Positions 5,909 through 13,461 are shown, counted from the stretch's first letter. The stretch is DNA of 13,954 nt from Candidatus Omnitrophota bacterium (GCA_020632575.1 JACKFH010000063.1:1-13954); one strand, 5' to 3'. Made by a program: numbers and translations. The notes: generated from the letters alone by a model not told the origin.

Positions 5909-6685
5909 CTACCGGCTCTCGTTAGCGGATGGTGAAGATGCACAAATCGCGCAGTCAGGATCTCGATAGATTTTCAATTTCCGAAATTCCATGTGGCGCA
6001 GATCGAGGGTCACCATACGATTCAACAACGGTTCCCCTAACCCGGAAATAACCTTGATCGCCTCCATCGCAGCCATGCACCCCACCGTTCCGGAGACCGC
6101 GCCGAACACCGGAAATTCACGTCTCCACTCCTCCGACTTTTCCGGATAGAGGCAGGACAAACAAGGGGTTTTTCCTGGCGCGATGGTGGTGATGTGCGCC
6201 TCAAGGTCATGCATCGCGCACTCGACCAGCGGTTTGTTCTGACGGACCGCCTCCCGGTTCATCAGGTATCGCTCCTCGAACAGCGGCGCGCAATCGATGA
6301 CCAGATCGACCTTCGAAACCAGGCCTTCCACATTCGACTCGGAGATATTTTCTCCGACTCCCTCGACCCGAATATGCGGGTTGAGGTCGTTCAACTTTTT
6401 TTGAATGGATTCAATTCTCGGTTTGCCGAGCCAATCATGGGTCATGAGCAGTTGACGGTTCAGATCGCTCGGCTTCGTGGCGCCCGCGTGAGCGATCACC
6501 AGATGCCCGACCCCCGCCGCAGCGAGTTCATAAGCAACCACTCCACCCAGACCCCCGGCGCGCGAGATCAGAACCGAGGCCCCCTTCAGCTTCTCCTGTC
6601 CCTCCTCCCCAAAATCAGGAACCCACATCTGCCATTCGTAGATCGCTTTCTCTTCGTCCGTGAGGGGGATTTTTTTTTGGGTCAA
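5909..6685 (-). CDS. Divergent ThiF/MoeB/HesA-family (E1-like) protein
   Basis: A 258-residue Rossmann protein. Family features kept: FGEEGQEKL (25-33), GGLGGVVAYELAAAGVG (44-60), SDLNRQ (73-78), the lysine in LGKPR (88), two zinc-type CxxC pairs (175/178 and 245/248), and GAVSGTVGCMAAMEAIKVI (195-213). In MoeB/ThiF these proteins adenylate the C-terminus of a ubiquitin-like sulfur carrier. Several residues expected for ATP handling are changed: RYxRQ reads IYEWQ (15-19), the glycine before GGLG is in SRAGGLG, the DxD of strand 2 reads HAG (66-68), and DxTDN reads DCAPL (131-135). No sulfur-carrier gene is nearby. The start is a TTG at 6683-6685 with no good Shine-Dalgarno, chosen because the family's N-terminal helix begins here and no upstream ATG or GTG exists in frame. 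It leads the ABC operon. Confidence 0.85.
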   Translation of the reverse strand: MTQKKIPLTDEEKAIYEWQMWVPDFGEEGQEKLKGASVLISRAGGLGGVVAYELAAAGVGHLVIAHAGATKPSDLNRQLLMTHDWLGKPRIESIQKKLNDLNPHIRVEGVGENISESNVEGLVSKVDLVIDCAPLFEERYLMNREAVRQNKPLVECAMHDLEAHITTIAPGKTPCLSCLYPEKSEEWRREFPVFGAVSGTVGCMAAMEAIKVISGLGEPLLNRMVTLDLRHMEFRKLKIYRDPDCAICASSPSANESR

Positions 6686-6793
6686 GATTTCGGTTCCATT
6701 GATTAGATTATTTCCGATTGATCTTGCCTATCTCTAAGGAGGAGTTCAACTCCCGCCAAACAAGGTCCGGGTATCGCTGCAAAGAAACCGGCA

Positions 6794-6817
6794 GAGCGGG
6801 GAATCCCACTCCCGCTC
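6794..6817. repeat. GC-rich hairpin between divergent genes
   Basis: GAGCGGG (6794-6800) and CCCGCTC (6811-6817) are perfect 7-bp inverted arms around a 10-nt loop, in the 222-nt space between the ThiF-like gene and the ankyrin operon. Without a T-run it is not a clear terminator; it may be a remnant of an interspersed palindrome. Confidence 0.5.
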
Positions 6818-6840
6818 GGAATGACAACCGACAAATTTCA

Positions 6841-6862
6841 GTGGCAAATTTCTCCTTGCCAC
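6841..6862. promoter_or_regulatory. Inverted repeat overlapping the ankyrin-operon promoter, possible operator
   Basis: GTGGCAA (6841-6847) and TTGCCAC (6856-6862) are perfect 7-bp arms separated by 8 nt. The right arm coincides with the proposed -35 element. The centre-to-centre distance of 15 nt is in the range for dimeric repressors, so an operator is plausible, but no regulator gene is next to it. Confidence 0.4.
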
Positions 6863-6884
6863 AATCCTACTTGCTATCTAACAT
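6856..6884 (+). promoter_or_regulatory. Putative sigma-70-type promoter of the ankyrin operon
   Basis: TTGCCA (6856-6861, 5 of 6 consensus bases) is followed after 17 nt by TAACAT (6879-6884, 4 of 6). It would start transcription near 6891, about 17 nt before the TTG start of the first ankyrin gene. The local sequence is AT-rich compared with the rest of the window. This is pattern matching only. Confidence 0.35.
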
Positions 6885-6907
6885 TAACTTAGAACGACCG
6901 AACGATT

Positions 6908-8278
6908 TTGAGAGAAGAACTTTTGAAACTACTCAAATACCTCAATCTTTTTGGCTACTTCCTGATCTTTTGGGGAACGATGCTCCGGTGGCGCTATTTG
7001 AGGTGGAGGAAGAAACCGCACTTGGAACTGAAAAGCGATCCGGACACAACCCTTTCGCTCATTTCTCAATACGATTTTGCCAAGCCGTCTTTTTACATGG
7101 GAACTTTTACTCTAAACATGATCCTTACTGGAGATCCAATCCTGATCTCAGCGGCGCCGGATTTCCTTAAATACCATTGGACACGTCGTCGGATTGCGGC
7201 CCGAGTTTATCGCATTGCCCTGATCTCAAGATTCGAAATTGCGCGTCGGAGGATGAAGGGATATCACCAAAGCCATCTCATGGACCGAGTGATTAGAAAA
7301 CTCCACGACACGGAAGAACTCTCCCGGGCCGACCGGGAATTCGATGGGTGGTTTCGTCTGGATGCCTTCAATGTAGATTATAAGTTTTATCGAGAAAACT
7401 ACTCTCGAATCTCATATCTGTTCCAGGCTGTCCGAGAAGGACGAGTCGAGGATGTGATGACGATCGTTTCTCGGGAGCTTTCGGTTGATGTTCGGGAAAG
7501 CAATCTGGGAACTCCTTTGATCGCGGCCGTCGCTTCAAAACAGCCAGCGGTGGTCGAAAGACTTCTTGAGTTGGGCGCGAATCCCAATCTGCAAACGAGG
7601 ATCGGTCTGACGGCTCTGGTTTGGGCGGTCGGGCATCGAGATTTGAATCTGACTGAACGCTTGCTCGAACACGGTGCGAATCCCAACCTTGCCGATTACT
7701 ATTATTTGAGGACCCCATTTCATTCCTATCTGAATGCGATCGATCCCCTGACTTGCGAAAAATTCCTGGAGAAAGGAGGGGATCCGAGGCAGGAGGAAAT
7801 TCTCGGAAGATCGTGCGTGACCGTCGCCATCGATTTTGACCGTGCAGATCACCTCCGTCTCTTTCTAGACTGGGGAATCGGTCCCAACGAATCCGATCCG
7901 CTGGGAGTCCCCCTCCTCTGCTACGCCGCCATGATGGGGGCTGAAGAGTGCGTGGATGTTTTGATCGACCACGGCGCGTATGTAAACCTACCCGGAGATA
8001 AAGACGCCACACCGCTTTCACTTGCCGCCTACAGCGGGAGTAAAGAGATTGCAGAGAAACTGGTGGCCTCGGGCGCTGAGATCGACCACTTAGATTATAT
8101 GGGTCGAACGCCGCTCATGTTGGCGGCTATGGGTGATCACTCCGGGGTCGCCGAAACGCTTCTGGAATTGGGCGCCGACCCCAGTCGCCTTGATTCCGAG
8201 GGAAAATCCGTACTCGACATGGCTCAATCCGATGAAATGAAACGCGTTCTTGAATCAAACGGAAAGGAAGAGAACTAA
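6908..8278 (+). CDS. Membrane-anchored ankyrin-repeat protein 1
   Basis: A 456-residue protein. An N-terminal hydrophobic stretch (about 11-25, YLNLFGYFLIFWGTM) is followed by a basic RWRYLRWRKK run, which suggests one anchor with the rest in the cytoplasm. Residues about 40-165 are helical, basic and unrecognised. From about 168 to the end come roughly eight or nine ankyrin repeats, with recognisable units such as GTPLIAAVASKQPAVVERLL (201-220), GLTALVWAV, ATPLSLAAYSGSKEIAEKL and RTPLMLAAMGD. Ankyrin repeats mediate protein-protein contact; the partner is unknown. The start is uncertain: TTG at 6908 keeps the hydrophobic helix, while ATG at 6980 has a GGGGA upstream but would lose it. The 5' third is distinctly AT-richer than its neighbours. 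The stop overlaps the next gene's ATG by one base (TAATG), so the two proteins are probably made together. Confidence 0.85.
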   Translation: MREELLKLLKYLNLFGYFLIFWGTMLRWRYLRWRKKPHLELKSDPDTTLSLISQYDFAKPSFYMGTFTLNMILTGDPILISAAPDFLKYHWTRRRIAARVYRIALISRFEIARRRMKGYHQSHLMDRVIRKLHDTEELSRADREFDGWFRLDAFNVDYKFYRENYSRISYLFQAVREGRVEDVMTIVSRELSVDVRESNLGTPLIAAVASKQPAVVERLLELGANPNLQTRIGLTALVWAVGHRDLNLTERLLEHGANPNLADYYYLRTPFHSYLNAIDPLTCEKFLEKGGDPRQEEILGRSCVTVAIDFDRADHLRLFLDWGIGPNESDPLGVPLLCYAAMMGAEECVDVLIDHGAYVNLPGDKDATPLSLAAYSGSKEIAEKLVASGAEIDHLDYMGRTPLMLAAMGDHSGVAETLLELGADPSRLDSEGKSVLDMAQSDEMKRVLESNGKEEN

Positions 8279-9489
8279 TGGCTTCGTGGGTGGGAAGAAT
8301 GGGAAGCCTATGCCTGCGATTGCTTTTGATTCCACTCGTCTCCGTTTTCTTCTGGGCCGCGGACTGGTTCTACCCTCTTTGGATCCTCTGGCGGACCAAA
8401 AAGTGGATCCGGAAGGACGATTGGATTGACTTAAGGGGGGTAAATCCGTACGGCAGACATCGCTGGGCCAAATCCTTCGAGGATTTTGATGATGATTTCG
8501 AAAGAAATTGTCTGACATTTTCAATTTGGTCGGATCTGGAAAACAACGCGCTTCAGTTTGACCAATCTCTGCGGATACTCGGAGAGGGATTTCGAAGCAG
8601 AACTCTGAAATGGAGAATCACAACGTATTACGCGGCAAAGTTTTATCAACTGTTGGCGTCAGTACCCTCCAACGAACCGCGCTTCACTGAATTTCTTAGA
8701 CAAGCGAGCGAGCGTTTCAAAGTCTTGGAGCCAAATGGCGCCACCAATCCATCTGTCACACGTATGTTCCTGACTCCAGTGAAGGATGTGAAGGCTTCAG
8801 AGGTGGAGGAAGAAAAGAGCGGATGGCGCAATGAAATGGAAACCCAACTCTTCGTGGGACATGCCCTTGACGAGAAAAACCTCCATCAGTTGGATGATTG
8901 GCTCGATGAGGGGGGAAGCGTGGACGCGACCGATCAATACGGCCAATCCTTCATGATCCACGCGGCACAGAACCGTCAGCCGTTGGTCATCGAAACCCTC
9001 ATTCTTCGTGGCGCCGATGTCGACCAACGGGACAATTTGGGGCACACACCTCTGACCCACGCCATCCGGAAAAACTACTCCGACATGGTCGATTTCCTTC
9101 TCCGCTTCAAGCCCGATCTCGAAGTCCGCGAGTCTGTCCTCCACCGCACACCGCTTCTCATCTCGATTTATGCGGGAAGCGAGGAGATCTTCGAGTCCCT
9201 TCTGAGGGCGGGAGCCGATCCGAACGCGGTTGATAGGTTGGGAATGACCCCTTTGATCCTGGCGATATCGTTAGGTCGGAGAGGAATGGCGCGACGGTTG
9301 ATCGAGGAAGGGGTGGACTTGGACCATCAGGACATCATCGGGAATACGGCATTGATCGAGGCTTATGTCCGCAAGGACCTTGAGACCGCGCGGGCCTTGG
9401 TTGCGGCGGGAGCGGACGAGTCGGTCTGCAATCGCGAGGGCCAAAGCGGACAAACACTCTCGCGTGAGGGTGACCCTGGAGAGGATTGA
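8278..9489 (+). CDS. Membrane-anchored ankyrin-repeat protein 2
   Basis: A 403-residue protein with the same plan as its upstream partner. A strong N-terminal membrane segment (about 9-38, rich in Leu, Val, Phe and Trp) is followed by the basic stretch RTKKWIRKDD. A helical middle region of unknown kind spans about 50-185. About six ankyrin repeats fill about 190-390, including GQSFMIHAAQNRQPLVIETL, GHTPLTHAIRKNYSDMVDFL, RTPLLISIYAGSEEIFESLL, GMTPLILAISLGRRGMARRL and GNTALIEAYVRKDLETARAL. The ATG overlaps the previous stop by one base, with AAGGAAG about 7 nt upstream. The two proteins look like diverged duplicates that may form a heteromeric membrane complex. The gene ends 6 nt before the stop of the convergent metallohydrolase gene, with no room for a dedicated terminator. 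Confidence 0.87.
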   Translation: MASWVGRMGSLCLRLLLIPLVSVFFWAADWFYPLWILWRTKKWIRKDDWIDLRGVNPYGRHRWAKSFEDFDDDFERNCLTFSIWSDLENNALQFDQSLRILGEGFRSRTLKWRITTYYAAKFYQLLASVPSNEPRFTEFLRQASERFKVLEPNGATNPSVTRMFLTPVKDVKASEVEEEKSGWRNEMETQLFVGHALDEKNLHQLDDWLDEGGSVDATDQYGQSFMIHAAQNRQPLVIETLILRGADVDQRDNLGHTPLTHAIRKNYSDMVDFLLRFKPDLEVRESVLHRTPLLISIYAGSEEIFESLLRAGADPNAVDRLGMTPLILAISLGRRGMARRLIEEGVDLDHQDIIGNTALIEAYVRKDLETARALVAAGADESVCNREGQSGQTLSREGDPGED

Positions 9490-9495
9490 CCTCCC

Positions 9496-11016
9496 TCATT
9501 CCCCCTCCGCGATTTTCGAGTAAACCTCTCGCGCCCTCAAATACTCCCCTCGGATCTCCGCTTTTTGTTCGGGGGTTTCGTATCGTTTGGGGTTTTCCTC
9601 GATCTTTGCCAGGAGATCATCGATCCAACTCACAAAGAATTTCCCCGCCTCAGTCTTAAATTTGGATTGGCGTCCTTCGATGTAGGTGGGCGAGGTGTGG
9701 GCGAATTGGACTGTGTTTTCGGCGGGTTCGAACACACGCACCGCAAGCCAGGAGAGGTCGGAGCAGGAAAGGGTGTCCTCCCAGATCGCTTCGTTGGGAG
9801 CGCCGAGGGGATCGTGACGGGCGATCACCTGGCCATCTCCGATCACCTCGATTCTCGACACGCCATCAAGCGCCATCGCTCGGACCCGGATGCGGACTTC
9901 TTGCGCATCCCCCGGGAGATTTTCCCAGTGCGGCTTTCCATTCATTTCGACAAAGAGAGCCGGCCCGTTGGTGACAAAATGTCTTCCCTCTGAAAGACCC
10001 TCCCACCAGGCGTCGTAACTGAAATCCTCGCACTGAACATAGATCCGGTTGTACCCGAGCGGGTTGGGAAGGACCCCGCTGGCCGATCCGGCGGTGGGGA
10101 TCAGTGGAAACCCGGCGTTCAGAAACGAGTAATAGAGGTCCAGAACATACTGGCAATAACCGATCGGTTCGGGGCCGTATTTCTCCGGGTCCCTCGGCCG
10201 CCCCCAAGCCTCATTGTTCAGAATCCCTCTCTCGTAGAAATGGTTGTTGACAATCTCGGTCGATTTCACCCCGCCCAACGCCACATTGATCGGGGATTCC
10301 CACCAAAACGGTTTCTCCTCCTCGACCCAGGCCCCCTGCTCATGAGCCTGTTCGATGAATCCGAGGCTCGAGGGGTACGCGCGCGAGGGAACCGCGATCG
10401 GAATCGGCTTCTTGAGATTGTAAAACATTACCGCACCGCCATCGCGTTCATCCTCTTCGGACAAGACATGAAACACGTGGGTCGGATCCGCTTCCTGGAT
10501 CAGATCTTCGGGCAGTTTTTTCTTCTTCCAGAACGACTCCATGTTCCACAGCGATTGCACCGTGCACAGATTCAAATCCTCGGCGAGCAACAGTTTCGGG
10601 ATGATCTCCACCATGCGATGGACATGCAGGTCCCCCCCGTACCAACCCATCCCATTCAAATCGACCCAACGGATGAGAGGGAGTTCGACCTCGGTGGTCG
10701 CGCCGGCGGCGAGATCCAAATCGGTTTCAACCGTTTCGTACTCCAGCCCCCGTTTCACCGCGAGCGAATAGTCTCCGGGAGTCACCTCCATCACCGCCTC
10801 TCCGGCGATGACGAACGAGGCCTGATACTTGTATCGACCATCGGGGATCACCGTTTCGCCGGAAGCGTCTCGAAGCAGGATTCGGGAGGGAGTCGGTTGA
10901 CCGTCTTCAACTGTCCGAATTTTGAGGGTGGAGAACCGAGGGGATTGGCAAACAGCGGTAAGGGGACAAACGAGAAGGAGGGTTAGAGCCAGTCGAACCG
11001 CTTTGCGAGCGCTCAA
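9496..11016 (-). CDS. Exported CehA/McbA-like (PHP-type) metallohydrolase
   Basis: A 506-residue protein. I chose the TTG at 11014-11016, which overlaps the preceding gene's TGA (TTGA). It gives a signal peptide MSARKAVRLALTLLLVCPLTAVC with cleavage near residue 23. The frame is open for 140 more codons, but those lie wholly inside the upstream gene and lack any protein character. A beta-rich domain (about 30-115, KIRTVEDGQPTPSRILLRD) precedes GWYGGDLHVHR (124-134), the GDLHxH metal motif of the CehA/McbA and PHP families. Further family signs are LIPTAGSASG (305-314) and GRHFVTNGPALFVEMNG (344-360). The C-terminal part (about 370-445) is an Ig-like beta domain, and the end is helical and charged. 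Family members cleave phosphoesters or esters such as carbaryl with divalent metals. The family position commonly GSD reads GSA here, so activity is not certain. The product should act in the periplasm or outside the cell. Confidence 0.85.
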   Translation of the reverse strand: MSARKAVRLALTLLLVCPLTAVCQSPRFSTLKIRTVEDGQPTPSRILLRDASGETVIPDGRYKYQASFVIAGEAVMEVTPGDYSLAVKRGLEYETVETDLDLAAGATTEVELPLIRWVDLNGMGWYGGDLHVHRMVEIIPKLLLAEDLNLCTVQSLWNMESFWKKKKLPEDLIQEADPTHVFHVLSEEDERDGGAVMFYNLKKPIPIAVPSRAYPSSLGFIEQAHEQGAWVEEEKPFWWESPINVALGGVKSTEIVNNHFYERGILNNEAWGRPRDPEKYGPEPIGYCQYVLDLYYSFLNAGFPLIPTAGSASGVLPNPLGYNRIYVQCEDFSYDAWWEGLSEGRHFVTNGPALFVEMNGKPHWENLPGDAQEVRIRVRAMALDGVSRIEVIGDGQVIARHDPLGAPNEAIWEDTLSCSDLSWLAVRVFEPAENTVQFAHTSPTYIEGRQSKFKTEAGKFFVSWIDDLLAKIEENPKRYETPEQKAEIRGEYLRAREVYSKIAEGE

Positions 11017-11870
11017 TGGTGGGCCGCCAACTGACCGAATTTCTCGAGAAAGATCTCGCTGCGAGCGGTCAATTCGTTGTCTCGTATCCGTTTTCCGTCG
11101 ATGTTGATCTTCTCCAACAGCCCGATTGGCCCATCGTAATGAATCCCCGAGGCCCCATTCCCCTTCTCGAACTCCATCAGCAATCGGCTGAGGCAATCGA
11201 GCGACTGACGATAGTGGGAGCCCTCGTAGTAATCCTGCGCCCCCACCCAAAGGGCCTCTTTCAGTCCCCCCTCGAACATCCCCGCGAAAAGTTCCTCCAA
11301 ATCCTTTTCCTCGTACACCTGCTCGAGCAGTGAAATCTCCCGAGTGAGATAGCGAAGAATCACTCGATTGCCGCGATACCCCTTGAGCAGGCGTTTCACC
11401 AGGGCGATCGCCTCCACCATGAGATCCCAAATCCACTTTAGGTTTTTTGGGATTTGAGCGACCGCCTCTTGGATCAACTTCTCCCCGATATGGAAATACT
11501 CCTCGAGGGACTCGTCCTTCATCTGGTGTTTAAGATCCTCGTACCGGGGCCGGTAGAGTTTGACCAGATAGAGGTTTTCCTGGAGTTGGAGCATCTCATG
11601 GAACGAGGCCCCGATCACCAGATCGCACAGGAGCTCGTGGTCATGGATTTCCGACTCCTCCTCGGTGGTCGGAAACCGTCTGAGGACCGAATGGCCCAGG
11701 TCCTTTAAGGGTCGATAGATATCGGAGCAGAGCTCCTCGACCACTCGGCACCGCGGAAACTCGTTCCGGTCGGTGTAGCACTGGTAGATAGACCGAAAAC
11801 GGATGTACCCATCGAATAGAAGTCCAAGGAGCTGGAGACGCTCGAAATCGATGTGCTGGGTGGTCCTCAT
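11013..11870 (-). CDS. Helical protein of unknown function
   Basis: A 285-residue protein that I do not recognise. It is predicted to be almost all helical, without signal peptide or membrane segment, so cytoplasmic. Features: FERLQLLGLLFDGYIRFRSIYQCYTD near the start, a histidine- and acid-rich stretch EIHDHELLCDLVIGASFHEM (about 79-98), long amphipathic helices with Leu/Glu/Lys, and QDYYEGSHYRQSLDCLSRLL, a TPR-like helix pair, at about 213-232. I chose ATG at 11868-11870; ATG at 11880-11882 adds four residues and is equally possible. The frame stays open to 12080, but that part overlaps the previous gene's end and the likely promoter, so I excluded it. Its TGA overlaps the TTG start of the metallohydrolase (TTGA), implying translational coupling and perhaps a shared task. 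Confidence 0.75.
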   Translation of the reverse strand: MRTTQHIDFERLQLLGLLFDGYIRFRSIYQCYTDRNEFPRCRVVEELCSDIYRPLKDLGHSVLRRFPTTEEESEIHDHELLCDLVIGASFHEMLQLQENLYLVKLYRPRYEDLKHQMKDESLEEYFHIGEKLIQEAVAQIPKNLKWIWDLMVEAIALVKRLLKGYRGNRVILRYLTREISLLEQVYEEKDLEELFAGMFEGGLKEALWVGAQDYYEGSHYRQSLDCLSRLLMEFEKGNGASGIHYDGPIGLLEKINIDGKRIRDNELTARSEIFLEKFGQLAAHH

Positions 11871-11941
11871 GATGGTTCCCATATTACCCGGATGTCGAAA
11901 TTCCGCCAGGGCTTGTCGACGACCCCTCCCCCGGCGAGGGT

Positions 11942-11972
11942 AGTATAACCGAAAACTTCGCGGGTTCGGCAA
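11942..11972 (-). promoter_or_regulatory. Putative promoter of the helical-protein/metallohydrolase pair
   Basis: On the minus strand, TTGCCG (11967-11972) and TATACT (11942-11947) are separated by 19 nt. The -10 is close to consensus and the spacing is longer than ideal. It lies in the 169-nt space between the coiled-coil gene and the helical-protein gene and would give a leader of about 65 nt. Confidence 0.4.
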
Positions 11973-12039
11973 GGTGATTTCCAAGCGGGAAGAAAGACTG
12001 TGGTTTATGGTCCCCGAAAACCCGGAGAAACCAAAAGAA

Positions 12040-13413
12040 TTACTGCTTGATCCGAACCGCCAGCACCAAGTTGGCTCCATCCGGGTCGGTGTACCCTCCG
12101 ATCACGATGGGTCTGTCGATCTCGACCTCGGTTTCGGTGTCCAGAAGGATCTTGTTGAGACGGGTCACCAATCCCTGGATCCCCTTGCTCTGATCGCGGA
12201 CCTTTCTTTCGGGGATCAGAGCGACTGTCACGCCCAGAGTGGAGTGCCCGAGTCGAAACTCCAGGGAATACTCGGAAATCGTGGTGAACGCGATCCCGTT
12301 GCTGTCGTTCCCAAATACCGTCGCTCTGAGTGTGGTCTGCCCCAGGGTTTCGATCTCATCCGCCGCGAACAGCCCGAGGTCCTCCGGCGACACCCCCATC
12401 ATTCTCGCCTCGAAGGGGAGGTCCACCCTCGCCCTTGGTCTCTTTCCCTCTTGCTGTCCGTTCGTTCGGTCGACCACGCCCATTTTTCCCCGCACAATCC
12501 TCGCGATTCTATCTCGGGTGGATTCCTCCACCGGCGATTGACTCGCCTCCTCCAAGAGTTGGTTATAATGAATGATCTCCTGACGGAGCATGGCGATTTC
12601 CTTCGATTCCGGATCCTCCTTTCCGATCCGCTCGTTGGCCTTGTCCCTCAGTATTTCCAACTGTCCGACTAATTTGCCCCATTCGCTTTCTCGCTCTTGT
12701 CCCTCGCGGTCGAGGATGGTCAGCAGAGAGCTCATCTCCTCTTTGATTTGCTCCACCTCGGGGGCGTTCGATCCCTTCTCCTTGATGATGGCGCGTTTGC
12801 GTTCGTCCAGTTCCAGCAGCACATCCTCCAAAGCCTCTTTCCGGGAGGGTTCGACAGTCGCCTCGGGGATTGGCGGGGGCTCCGATTTGTTTGTCTGGCA
12901 GGAAAGCAGTAACACCTCGATCTGGACCGATTCCCCGGGTTGGAGTTTTCCGAAATACTTCGCGGTTTGCGCCCATGGGCTCGCGGCAACTTCCTCCTCA
13001 CGGAGTTGTCGGCGGGTCGTCTCTTTGTAGGTTTCGTTCAGTTTCTCCAGAAACGCGATGGTCGCATCTAATTTCTCGGCGGGTCCCTGCAACCCCACAA
13101 TTCTCTTTTCGGGGTCGTATTCGATTCTCCCCCCCTCGCCCAACATCGCCTCGGCGAGCAACACCATCGACTCCGGAACGGGTTCATCGACATGGATCAA
13201 CTCGGTGACAAACCCATCGGGCGCCACAATCCGATTTTCGATCTCGGTCGCCGCGGAGATCGACTCCTGAGCGGGCGCCTCATTCTCCCCGCGGCAGGGC
13301 TTCAACCCAAACCCGCAAGGAAGGAACAAGAGACACCCCACAAACAAAACCATCGTTAGAACCACCCGCTTGTCCCTCCAAGCGATTTCCACCGAGGGTT
13401 TTGTTGGTGTCAT
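12040..13413 (-). CDS. Exported coiled-coil protein with possible secretin-like features
   Basis: A 457-residue protein with a basic N-terminus and a hydrophobic export segment (about 17-36). Residues about 76-127 (VPESMVLLAEAMLGEGGRIE then VGLQGPAEKLDATIAFLEKL) resemble the short alpha-beta repeats found at the N-termini of secretins and STN domains. A central charged region (about 187-292) is a long predicted coiled coil rich in Glu, Lys and Leu. The C-terminal part (about 325-457) is beta-rich, with EYSLEFRLGHSTLGVTVALI and an ending RPIVIGGYTDPDGANLVLAV that recalls the IxGG strand of secretin domains. The full pore domain and its gate are absent, so it is not a complete secretin. AAGGAGAG lies 6 nt before the ATG, and a near-consensus promoter lies upstream. 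It is transcribed divergently from the secreted-protein gene at the right edge. The secretin comparison is an impression, not a match I could confirm. Confidence 0.75.
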   Translation of the reverse strand: MTPTKPSVEIAWRDKRVVLTMVLFVGCLLFLPCGFGLKPCRGENEAPAQESISAATEIENRIVAPDGFVTELIHVDEPVPESMVLLAEAMLGEGGRIEYDPEKRIVGLQGPAEKLDATIAFLEKLNETYKETTRRQLREEEVAASPWAQTAKYFGKLQPGESVQIEVLLLSCQTNKSEPPPIPEATVEPSRKEALEDVLLELDERKRAIIKEKGSNAPEVEQIKEEMSSLLTILDREGQERESEWGKLVGQLEILRDKANERIGKEDPESKEIAMLRQEIIHYNQLLEEASQSPVEESTRDRIARIVRGKMGVVDRTNGQQEGKRPRARVDLPFEARMMGVSPEDLGLFAADEIETLGQTTLRATVFGNDSNGIAFTTISEYSLEFRLGHSTLGVTVALIPERKVRDQSKGIQGLVTRLNKILLDTETEVEIDRPIVIGGYTDPDGANLVLAVRIKQ

Positions 13414-13416
13414 GGA

Positions 13417-13425
13417 ACTCTCCTT
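13417..13425 (-). promoter_or_regulatory. Ribosome binding site of the coiled-coil protein gene
   Basis: On the minus strand AAGGAGAGT precedes the ATG at 13411-13413 with 6 nt between GGAG and the start, one of the best Shine-Dalgarno sites in the window. It fixes this start. Confidence 0.8.
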
Positions 13426-13449
13426 GAAGCCAGATTGGACTACGATTCG

Positions 13450-13461
13450 ATTGTAAACAAT
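13450..13461. promoter_or_regulatory. Palindrome at the -10 and start region, possible operator
   Basis: ATTGT (13450-13454) and ACAAT (13457-13461) flank AA, a perfect 12-nt palindrome. It covers the predicted transcription start and touches the -10 element of the minus-strand promoter, a typical place for a repressor site. Its A+T-rich composition makes chance occurrence possible. Confidence 0.35.

Noticed and set aside
6718..7170. A 150-codon plus-strand frame running into the first ankyrin gene
   Set aside because: It overlaps the ankyrin gene by over 260 nt in another frame, has low-complexity content from the hairpin region, and lacks any family feature.
10240..10986. A 248-codon plus-strand frame opposite the metallohydrolase
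   Set aside because: It is antisense to a gene with clear GDLHVH and TNGP motifs, and shows no recognisable domain or Shine-Dalgarno.
11017..11436. N-terminal extension of the metallohydrolase by 140 codons
   Set aside because: It lies entirely inside the helical-protein gene in another frame, is Gly/Arg/Ser-rich, and would place the signal peptide internally.
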